Below, in pieces: positions 50,583-58,170 of a DNA stretch of 64,000 bases. Below the pieces are notes generated by a model. That model saw nothing but the letters and a program-made list of their open reading frames with translations. It was not told the origin of the DNA and did no database searches. The DNA is from RBG-13-43-22 sp040755035 (GTDB taxonomy: Bacteria; Desulfobacterota; RBG-13-43-22): NCBI GenBank assembly GCA_040755035.1, contig JBFMBU010000082.1, positions 43,794 through 107,793 on the forward strand. The letters run 5' to 3'. Made by a program: the position numbers and the translations under genes. Numbering within the stretch: the stretch's first letter is position 1; each line of letters begins with the position of its first letter.

Positions 50583-52316
50583 ATGAAAACTCGATTTATT
50601 AATTCAATCATCATTCTCTTTTTTCTGGTCGGCTTATCGGTCTCTGTCTTGGCTGCTGAGCCTTCAACATCAGCCGGTCCTTCCGACCTCCTGATCGTTT
50701 CCGGTACGGTCAGCAACGCCCAGGGCAAGCCGGTTAAAGAGGTGGGGCTTCATTTTTTCCTGAATGGGCAAAAATGGGAAATGGAGGAAGAAGTGACCAC
50801 CTCCAAGGCCGGACGATTTGAAGCGGAACTCAAGCTGCCGTCCGGCACCCTCCCCAACGCCAAAGTGGAGATGGAGGCCCAAAAACCATCTTATAAAGCC
50901 TCTGAAAAAATCCTGTTGGATAAGATCGTCAAAGAGACCACCGATGAAAAAGGGAATACCGTCTATTTGTCTCACCACAGTTTCATCCTCCAAAGGACCA
51001 TATCCCCAGCCTTCTGGATCGCCGCCCTGGTCCTGCTGCTGGTCTATGCCCTGATCGCCTTTGAGGTCATGCACCGCACCCTGGCGGCCATGCTGGGAGC
51101 GGCGGTTTTATTGTTTATCACCTATACGGCCGGGACTTTTTACCCCGGTTATACCATCCTGACCTTTGAGGACGCCATGCAGGCCATGGATATGAACGTC
51201 ATTTTCCTGCTCATGGCCATGATGATCATCGTCGGGGTTATGAAAAAGACGGGTATTTTCCAATGGATGGCCTATAAGTCCTTTCAACTGGCCCGGGGCA
51301 ATGTCTTCGCCCTGGCGGCGATCCTGATGTTCGTCACCGCCTTTACCTCGGCCTTTCTGGATAATGTGACCACCATGCTCCTGATCATACCGGTGACCAT
51401 TGAAATTGCCGTGACGCTCAAGATCAATCCCATTACCCTGCTCATGTCCGAGGTCTTTGCCTCCAATGTGGGGGGGACGGCCACCCTCATCGGCGACCCG
51501 CCCAACATCATGATCGGTTCCTATGCCAAGTTAAGCTTTGTTGATTTTGTCAGCAATTTATCCATAATTTGCCTCATTTCACTGGTGGTCACTATCATCT
51601 ATTTCATCTATTGGTATAAAAAGGATTTCCTCAAGGCCCAGATAGGGGATGTACATAAAATGATTTCCGTCCTCAAGGAGGAATACAAGATCACTCAGAA
51701 AAAACTGTTAACGTACTGTGGAATCATGCTGGGGATTACCATCTTCCTCTTTATCATCCACGGGGTCCTGCATATGGAACCGAGCATCGCCGCCCTGATC
51801 GGGGCCGCCATCCTGCTGGTGATCAGCCGGGTTGATATCGTGGAAATGCTGGAACACGAAATCGAGTGGCCGACGTTGATCTTTTTTATGATGCTCTTTA
51901 TCGTGGTCGCCGGGGCCGAGGAGACCGGATTGATTCAGATCATTGCCGACTGGGTTAAAAATGTCTCCGGTGGTTCTTTAGTGGCCGCCATCCTGATGGT
52001 CCTCTGGGTCTCGGCCATCGCCTCGGCCATTATCGACAATATCCCCTTCACCGCCACCATGCTCCCCATCGTGGCTTATCTGACCCAGGTCATCCCCGGG
52101 GCCCAGAGTGGGGTCCTCTGGTGGGCCTTGGCCTTGGGGGCCTGTCTGGGCGGCAACGGGACCATGATCGGGGCCAGCGCCAATGTGGTCACCGTGGGCA
52201 TGGCCGAAAGGGCCGGATATAAGATTTCCTTCATGTATTATATGAAAGTGGCCGCTGTGCCCATGCTGATCACGATCGTGCTCTGTTCCTTCTGGTTGCT
52301 GTTAGTGGAAATGTAG
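50583..52316 (+). CDS. ArsB/NhaD-type (SLC13 superfamily) transporter with periplasmic domain
   Basis: A 577-residue protein. After a signal segment (IIILFFLVGLSVSVLAA) comes a periplasmic beta domain of about 110 residues (VSGTVSNAQGKPVKEVGLHF ... KAGRFEAELKLPSG), like carboxypeptidase-regulatory folds. The rest is an ion transporter with the P-protein/ArsB signature MSEVFASNVGGTATLIGDPP and the mirrored NIPFTATMLPI ... GGNGTMIGASANVV. Such proteins move arsenite, citrate or Na+/H+. The extra domain is unusual. Substrate unknown. The neighbouring CBS/DASS pair suggests related anion transport. Confidence 0.83.
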   Translation: MKTRFINSIIILFFLVGLSVSVLAAEPSTSAGPSDLLIVSGTVSNAQGKPVKEVGLHFFLNGQKWEMEEEVTTSKAGRFEAELKLPSGTLPNAKVEMEAQKPSYKASEKILLDKIVKETTDEKGNTVYLSHHSFILQRTISPAFWIAALVLLLVYALIAFEVMHRTLAAMLGAAVLLFITYTAGTFYPGYTILTFEDAMQAMDMNVIFLLMAMMIIVGVMKKTGIFQWMAYKSFQLARGNVFALAAILMFVTAFTSAFLDNVTTMLLIIPVTIEIAVTLKINPITLLMSEVFASNVGGTATLIGDPPNIMIGSYAKLSFVDFVSNLSIICLISLVVTIIYFIYWYKKDFLKAQIGDVHKMISVLKEEYKITQKKLLTYCGIMLGITIFLFIIHGVLHMEPSIAALIGAAILLVISRVDIVEMLEHEIEWPTLIFFMMLFIVVAGAEETGLIQIIADWVKNVSGGSLVAAILMVLWVSAIASAIIDNIPFTATMLPIVAYLTQVIPGAQSGVLWWALALGACLGGNGTMIGASANVVTVGMAERAGYKISFMYYMKVAAVPMLITIVLCSFWLLLVEM

Positions 52317-52564
52317 TTCCATTGCCGATTTCGGATTGCGGATTGCGGAATGGGCTAGGGGAAAGGGAAGAGGCAGAAGGCGGAAAAAACAGGAAAGGAA
52401 CCGGGAATAGCTTACCATTTTCCATATTGAAAACATAAAGGGAGGACTTTTGGTTTTGCCTCAAGCCTCTTGCCTCCTGCCAGATTCCTCCCTCCTTCCG
52501 TCTTGCGAATCTCCCCTTTCCAGCTTATACTATTTAGAAAAACCCAAGGGAATTTATTTCCTCC

Positions 52565-55117
52565 ATGAGCTTTTTGGGCCTTTTTAAAAAAGGAAACCAG
52601 GCTGGAAAACCAAAGGGATCCGAATCCCTGGAAAAGGTCTTTGACCATTTCACCGCTCTCTTACAGGAAAACAATGAAACCCTGGAGTTGATGGCCGATA
52701 TGGGGGAAAAACAGGGTGGGCACTTCCTGTTTGACATGACCTATATCCGTTCCACCGCTCGGAGCATCAACGAAAAAGTAGACCTGATCGTCCGGCACCT
52801 CACCGATATCGCCCCTGGCCGTTATGAAGAACTCGGGGAAATCCGGCAGCGGATTTTCCAGGAAATGGAAAAGACCCTGGACCCCAGGATGGAGATTCTC
52901 AAGGGCGCATTTACGATCAATCTGCAGCAGATCACCCAAGAAAACCTGCCCCAGACCGGAGGAAAAAATGCCCATCTGGGGGAGGTGAAAAACATCCTCC
53001 GCCTGCCCACCCCTGATGGTTTTGCCATAACCACCTCCGGTTATGTCCATTTCTTGTCAAATAACAACCTTCAGGAGAAGATTTTCGATCTTCTGAACCG
53101 GTCCACACTCTCCGATCTGCAAACCCTGCAGAAAACGGAAGAAGCCGTCAAAGCCCTTATCCTGGCCGCCCCCCTTCCGTCAGACCTGGAAGAGGAGCTT
53201 TTATCTTCCGCCGCCAGGATCAGAATCGAAGGTCAACAAGCCGGTGGTTTGGCCTTGCGCAGCAGCGCCGTTCTGGAGGATACCCATTTCAGTTTCGCCG
53301 GACAATATGCCACCTTTTTAAATATCAGCCCCCAAGAGGTTCCGGAAAAATACAAAGCTGTTTTAGCCAGCCAGTTCAATGCCCGCGCTCTTTTCTACAT
53401 GAAAAGCAAAGGAATTCTGGAGGAGGAACTGGCCATGGCCGTGGCCTGCCAGACCCTCATTCCGGCCAGGGCCGGCGGGGTATTGTTCACCCATCATCAT
53501 GATCCCCAGGAAGGAGAAACCGTCCTGATCAATGCCTTGTGGGGCCTGGGGAAATGGGTGGTGGAGGGGGCGATCAGCCCCGACCTTTATCTGCTCGAGA
53601 AAAAAAGCGGCCGGCTGATTCAGGAAAAAATTTCGAAAAAAACAAAACAATTAATTGTAGGTGAAGATGGCCTCCTGGGGGAATATCCGGTTCCTGGTCC
53701 CCGGCAGGAAACTCCCTGTTTAAGCCCAGGCCAATTGGCCACTTTGTGGCAATGGGCGGATCTGTTGGAAAACCATTTCGGACAGGCCCAGGATGTGGAA
53801 TGGGTCTTGGGAACGGATGAACAGCTTTATATCCTGCAAACACGCCGATTAAGGACCCAGGAAAACCAGGAAAGGAAGAGATTTGAGGATCGACTATCCC
53901 GGGACTATCGGATTTTATTGGAGAGTGGTACGGTAGGGGCCTTCGGTGCCGGATCCGGCCCGGTTTATTCCGTCAAGTCCGGCGATAACCTGGAAGGATT
54001 TCCCAAGGGGGCGGTCCTGGTGGCTCCCCATACTTCCTCCCGCTTCGTTTCGGTCATGGACAAGGCCGCGGCCATTGTCACCGATGTGGGCAGCGCCACC
54101 GGGCATATGGCCGTTCTGGCCCGGGAATTTCATATCCCCACACTGGTCGATACCCGGGAGGCCACAAAAAAGCTGAAAGAAGGGGAATGGGTGACGGTGG
54201 ATGCCTTTAACGCCCGGGTTTATGCCGGCCGGGTCGAACCCCTTTTAAAACACCTTCCTAAGGAGAACCCTCTTTTTTTACATACACCGGTTTATGCCCG
54301 TTTGCAGGAAGTGATCCGTCATATTGTTCCCCTGACCCTGGTGGACCCCAAGCTGGATAATTTCCAACCCCGCTTCTGCCGGACTTTTCACGATATCATC
54401 CGTTACGCCCATGAAAAAAGTATTGAGGAAATGTTCCGGCTCTCCGAAAGAGAAGATCTTCAAAGAATAGCTCCTGTTCGCATCAGGACCCCTCTGCCTC
54501 TCAACCTCTACCTGCTGGACCTGGGTGGGGGAATAAAAAAGTCCGGGAGCCACCGGTCCCTGCCGCCGGAAAATATCCTCTCCCTCCCCTTTATCGCCCT
54601 CTGGAGAGGGATCACCTCCCCCGGGATCCGCTGGGCCGGACCGATCGGTGTTGATGTCAAGGGGCTCCTTTCGGTCATGGCCCAATCGGCTGCCCAGCCC
54701 TCTGATGATTTCTGGGATCGCACCCTGGCCCTGGTTTCCCTGAATTATCTTAACTTCAGTTCCCGTTTGGGGTATCATTTTGCCACCGTGGATTCCTATT
54801 GCGGAGCGGTTCGGAACAATAACTATATCACCTTTGTCTTTAAAGGAGGAGCGGCCGACCTTTTAAGAAGGGGCAGAAGGGCGCGTTTTCTGGGGATCGT
54901 CCTGGAGGAATTGGGCTTTGAGGTCATGGTCAAGGAAGATCTGGTCAAGGCCGATTATCGCAAATACCCGGAGCCGATGACCGAAGAGAAACTGGGCCAT
55001 TTGGGCCGACTGATGGGCTGTGCCCGGCAACTGGACATGACCATGTCCGATGAAAATATGGTCTCCTGGTATGCCCAGGCTTTTTTGGAAGGCAATTATG
55101 AGTTTAAAAGAGAATAA
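52565..55117 (+). CDS. PEP-synthase-like protein lacking the PEP-binding barrel (A)
   Basis: An 850-residue protein. Residues 1-120 are helical, unknown. Then come the PPDK_N ATP-grasp domain (GGKNAHLGEVKNILRLPTPD, LRSSAVLEDTHFSFAGQYAT) and the swivelling phosphohistidine domain with His514 in DVGSATGHMAVLARE. The C-terminal ~280 residues (CRTFHDIIRYAHEKS, YLNFSSRLGYHFATVDSYCG, FVFKGGAADLLRRGRRARFL) replace the PEP/pyruvate TIM barrel of true enzymes. It therefore cannot be phosphoenolpyruvate synthase; it may phosphorylate a different acceptor. Homologous to the gene at 58163. It opens the signalling cluster. Confidence 0.78.
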   Translation: MSFLGLFKKGNQAGKPKGSESLEKVFDHFTALLQENNETLELMADMGEKQGGHFLFDMTYIRSTARSINEKVDLIVRHLTDIAPGRYEELGEIRQRIFQEMEKTLDPRMEILKGAFTINLQQITQENLPQTGGKNAHLGEVKNILRLPTPDGFAITTSGYVHFLSNNNLQEKIFDLLNRSTLSDLQTLQKTEEAVKALILAAPLPSDLEEELLSSAARIRIEGQQAGGLALRSSAVLEDTHFSFAGQYATFLNISPQEVPEKYKAVLASQFNARALFYMKSKGILEEELAMAVACQTLIPARAGGVLFTHHHDPQEGETVLINALWGLGKWVVEGAISPDLYLLEKKSGRLIQEKISKKTKQLIVGEDGLLGEYPVPGPRQETPCLSPGQLATLWQWADLLENHFGQAQDVEWVLGTDEQLYILQTRRLRTQENQERKRFEDRLSRDYRILLESGTVGAFGAGSGPVYSVKSGDNLEGFPKGAVLVAPHTSSRFVSVMDKAAAIVTDVGSATGHMAVLAREFHIPTLVDTREATKKLKEGEWVTVDAFNARVYAGRVEPLLKHLPKENPLFLHTPVYARLQEVIRHIVPLTLVDPKLDNFQPRFCRTFHDIIRYAHEKSIEEMFRLSEREDLQRIAPVRIRTPLPLNLYLLDLGGGIKKSGSHRSLPPENILSLPFIALWRGITSPGIRWAGPIGVDVKGLLSVMAQSAAQPSDDFWDRTLALVSLNYLNFSSRLGYHFATVDSYCGAVRNNNYITFVFKGGAADLLRRGRRARFLGIVLEELGFEVMVKEDLVKADYRKYPEPMTEEKLGHLGRLMGCARQLDMTMSDENMVSWYAQAFLEGNYEFKRE

Positions 55118-55123
55118 AAAAAT

Positions 55124-55453
55124 GTTGCTGGTTACTGGTTGCTCGTTAGAGTCGTTAGAGAAAGAACACTAAGGCGAGGTCGGTAAACATGAAGAGTTAT
55201 CGGGACTTGGAAATTTATAAGTTATCCTATAAAAATGATTTTCTTAGATTCTTAGTTTATGCGCAAGCTTCCTGCGACGAGACCACGCTCCATTTGAATT
55301 TTATTCATGATGCCGGTCATATCTCTGACGAGGTTTACAAAGAAATTCTTGAAGAAAACGATTTGCTTGGAAAAAAGATAAACAGCTTTATTCAATATGT
55401 TGAAACCCAATGGAATCAAATTAACCAGCAACCAGTAACCAGCAACCAGTAAC
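55124..55453. repeat. inverted GTTACTGGTTGC repeats flanking the IVP-like gene
   Basis: GTTGCTGGTTACTGGTTGCT (55124-55143) is mirrored without mismatch at 55427-55446, inside a tandem run. The last codons of the enclosed gene lie within the right repeat. A related hairpin without gene is at 63638-63691. Confidence 0.65.
55189..55452 (+). CDS. internally shortened four-helix-bundle (23S rRNA IVP-like) protein
   Basis: An 87-residue protein. The start (SYRDLEIYKLSYK) and the second half (NDFLRFLVYAQASCDETTLH, DAGHISDEVYKEILEENDLL) match the two ends of the about 120-residue four-helix-bundle family first known from intervening sequences of 23S rRNA. The central part, with the usual IVEGYGR-type motif, is missing at one point, between LSYK and NDFL, without a frame change. 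It is probably a non-functional or altered copy. It lies between repeats, between a PEP-synthase-like gene and a kinase gene. Confidence 0.65.
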   Translation: MKSYRDLEIYKLSYKNDFLRFLVYAQASCDETTLHLNFIHDAGHISDEVYKEILEENDLLGKKINSFIQYVETQWNQINQQPVTSNQ

Positions 55454-55472
55454 CGTTTTTGAAAGGTTTTTC

Positions 55473-57734
55473 ATGTTTAAAACCAAGAAGTTAATCCTGG
55501 GTGTGGGAATTTTTACTGTGGCCCTATTGATCGCCGGAATGATCGTCGGTTTTTATTCCCTCCGTTATATGAAGGAAATCGTCAGTGATCAATTTAACCA
55601 GCAGCAACTGGAACTGGCCACCCATGCCGCCCGTCAGTTGGAAAATAAGTTCTCCAACATCATTCAGGACCTGAGAACCCTGAATCAATCCCCCTCCGTC
55701 CAATACCTGGAGAAAGTTTCCTGGGCCAACCGCATATCCATAACCTTCTCCACTATGCAGGAAAGCGGGGTCCTGGAGATCGGCCGGGTAGACGGTAATG
55801 GAAAATCCCTTTATGCGGTAACCCCCGAACAGGAGGTTCGCAAGGACTCCGGGGCCTTTGACCGGGAGGAACCTTTTCTTTGGGCCCGAAAACCGGAGCA
55901 TAAAAATAAAATACTCTTCCGCTCTTTAACGGATGCGGGGAAGAAACAGGGCCCCTCTCAGGTCCTCAAAATAATCCTCCCCACCTACCAGGAATCGGTC
56001 GATGACTCCCATCCCGTTCCCAGCTTGCGGTTTGCCGGATACCTTTACCTGCTTTTAAATAAAGAAATTTTCGTAACGCAAATGTTAAAAGACATCCGCT
56101 CCGGGAAAACCGGCTATGCCTGGGCCATTGACGACCAGGGACGTTTCATTTATCACCCGGTTCCGGAGTTCATCGGGGAAAGCGCTTTTGCCGTGCGAGG
56201 TCAACGGGAAGCCACCATTTCCTTTGACCAGATCAACCGCATTCAGAAAGAAAAGATGCTCCGCGGCGAACAGGGGACTTCCTGGTACGTTTCAGGCTGG
56301 CACCGGGGGGAAAGGGGCAATATTACCAAATTAATCGCCTATGCCCCGGTCCATTTGCGGGGGATCTCCCATAAGGTCAACTGGGCTGTAGCCGTGGTCG
56401 CCCCGGCCACGGAAATTGACGCGGTCATTCATACGCCCTACCTCTGGCAGTTTATCATGCAGGGGTTCATCATCTTCGCCATTATCCTCGGCAGTCTTTC
56501 CATCATCGGTTTTGAATGGCAATATACCAAAACCCTGAAAACCGAAGTGGAAAAAAAGACCAGAGACCTGCAAAGCTCGGAGGAGCGCTACAAGAAACTG
56601 GTAGAAGGGGCTCAGGACATTATTTTTTCCGCCGACCGGGAGGGGAAATTATTGTCCTTGAACCGCTATGGGGCCAGTTTCCTGAGTGGAAAAATCTTCG
56701 ACCTGGAGTTGCAGGAAAACCCCCAAATCCGTCATTACGAAGATTATACGGCTCAATTCATCGGAAAGGAACTGGGAGATTTTTTTCCTTCCGACGGTTC
56801 TTTTCATCCCGAGTTGCTGGATGAAATTTGGCAGACCGGAAGACCCAAGGCCCTGGAACATAACTTAAAAATCGGGAACACTGACATCTGGTTGAACACC
56901 CAGTTGATGGCCATCAAGGACGAAGAGGGACAGGTCCAGGGTGTGTTGGGGATATCCCGGGACATCACCGAAAAAAAGAAAATTGAAAAACAGATGATCA
57001 ACACCGAAAAACTGGCCTCCTTGGGGTTGCTGGCCGCCGGGGTAGCCCATGAAATCAACAATCCCCTGGGAGTCATCCTTGGATATTGTGATTATATGCT
57101 GGATAAAATCCCGGCCGATGAACAAACGCATAAAGTCCTGGAAAAAATCGAACGGCAGGGCAATCACTGTAAAAAAGTGGTGGAAAACCTGCTCAGCTTC
57201 TCCCGTTATACGGAACATTCGGATACCATCAGCGACATCAACCTCAACCTGGAAAACGTCCTCTCCGTAGTGGAAAACAACCTGATGATTAAGAAAATTC
57301 ATTTAAAAAAGGAGTTGGAACCCAACCTGCCCAGGGTCAAGGCCGATCCGGTACAATTACAGCAGGTTTTTCTGAATCTGATCAACAACGCCGTGGCGGC
57401 CATGGCCAAAGGAGGCCTTCTGACCGTTCATTCCCGCTGGGATATTTTTGCCGACAAGATCGAGGTGGTCGTGGCCGACACCGGGACCGGCATCAAAAGG
57501 GAACATCGGGAAAAAATTTACGATCCTTTCTTTACCACCAAGAAAGTGGGAGAAGGTACGGGTCTGGGATTGACCGTCACTTACGGGATCATCAACCATT
57601 ATCAAGGGTCGATTCATCTGGAAACCCGGACGGAAGAGGAAGACCCGGAAAACCATGGAACCAGTTTTACCGTAACCCTCCCGGTTTATCACTCCAAGCG
57701 GGAAGCGGAAAAAGCTGAAAAAAAGGGGGCGTAA
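55473..57734 (+). CDS. membrane sensor histidine kinase (CACHE-PAS-HisKA-HATPase)
   Basis: A 753-residue kinase. Helix 1 (LILGVGIFTVALLIAGMIVG) and helix 2 near residue 335 (IMQGFIIFAIILGSLSIIGF) enclose a ~290-residue periplasmic double-CACHE-like domain (SGKTGYAWAIDDQGRFIYHP). A PAS domain (KLVEGAQDIIFSADREGKLL, ending LGISRDITEKKK) follows. The DHp helix holds His526 in GVAHEINNPLG, and the ATPase N, G1 and G2 boxes (NLINNAVAAM, DTGTGI, GTGLGL) are intact. Partners are the receiver protein one base downstream and perhaps the PEP-synthase-like protein. Signal unknown. Confidence 0.9.
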   Translation: MFKTKKLILGVGIFTVALLIAGMIVGFYSLRYMKEIVSDQFNQQQLELATHAARQLENKFSNIIQDLRTLNQSPSVQYLEKVSWANRISITFSTMQESGVLEIGRVDGNGKSLYAVTPEQEVRKDSGAFDREEPFLWARKPEHKNKILFRSLTDAGKKQGPSQVLKIILPTYQESVDDSHPVPSLRFAGYLYLLLNKEIFVTQMLKDIRSGKTGYAWAIDDQGRFIYHPVPEFIGESAFAVRGQREATISFDQINRIQKEKMLRGEQGTSWYVSGWHRGERGNITKLIAYAPVHLRGISHKVNWAVAVVAPATEIDAVIHTPYLWQFIMQGFIIFAIILGSLSIIGFEWQYTKTLKTEVEKKTRDLQSSEERYKKLVEGAQDIIFSADREGKLLSLNRYGASFLSGKIFDLELQENPQIRHYEDYTAQFIGKELGDFFPSDGSFHPELLDEIWQTGRPKALEHNLKIGNTDIWLNTQLMAIKDEEGQVQGVLGISRDITEKKKIEKQMINTEKLASLGLLAAGVAHEINNPLGVILGYCDYMLDKIPADEQTHKVLEKIERQGNHCKKVVENLLSFSRYTEHSDTISDINLNLENVLSVVENNLMIKKIHLKKELEPNLPRVKADPVQLQQVFLNLINNAVAAMAKGGLLTVHSRWDIFADKIEVVVADTGTGIKREHREKIYDPFFTTKKVGEGTGLGLTVTYGIINHYQGSIHLETRTEEEDPENHGTSFTVTLPVYHSKREAEKAEKKGA

Positions 57735-57735
57735 C

Positions 57736-58170
57736 ATGGCCGAAAGGATTCTGATTGTTGACGACGAAATCGACATGCTGGAATTGCTTGAATTAATCAT
57801 TACCGATCGCACGGAATACGAGGTGGTCACTACCAACAGCCCTCTGGAGGTAACCGATCTCTTGAAAAAACAGCCTTTCGATCTGCTGATCACCGATCTG
57901 CGCATGCCCGATATCGACGGGATCGAGCTGATCGAACGGGTTAAACAGGTAGACGATCAACTGCCCTTCATTATTATAACCGCCTATGGGACCATCGAAT
58001 CGGCGGTGGAGGCCATGCGTAAAGGGGCCTTCGACTATATTACCAAACCCTTTCGTCAGGAACAGATCCTTTTGACCATCGAAAAGGTCATGAAATGGCG
58101 GCGATTGCAAAAAGAAAATATCGCCCTCAAGGCCGAATTGGAAAAAATGAAGAAAGGGAGTGATGCGTAG
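57736..58170 (+). CDS. receiver-domain protein (single-domain response regulator) 1
   Basis: A 144-residue protein: receiver domain with LIVDDE, Asp54 in LLITDLRMP, Thr/Lys in ITAYG and TKPFRQEQ, then a coiled-coil tail (ENIALKAELEKMKKG). It has no output domain, so it should act through protein contacts. It starts one base after the kinase and overlaps the next gene by 8 bases. The TTNSPLEV segment is shared with the receiver proteins at 60999 and 61788, which mark it as one of three paralogues. Confidence 0.9.
   Translation: MAERILIVDDEIDMLELLELIITDRTEYEVVTTNSPLEVTDLLKKQPFDLLITDLRMPDIDGIELIERVKQVDDQLPFIIITAYGTIESAVEAMRKGAFDYITKPFRQEQILLTIEKVMKWRRLQKENIALKAELEKMKKGSDA

Noticed and set aside
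52565..55117. Naming this gene ppsA (phosphoenolpyruvate synthase)
   Set aside because: The PEP/pyruvate-binding TIM barrel is absent, so the enzyme reaction is not supported.
55189..55452. Intervening sequence inside a 23S rRNA gene
   Set aside because: The flanks are protein genes and no rRNA sequence is present.
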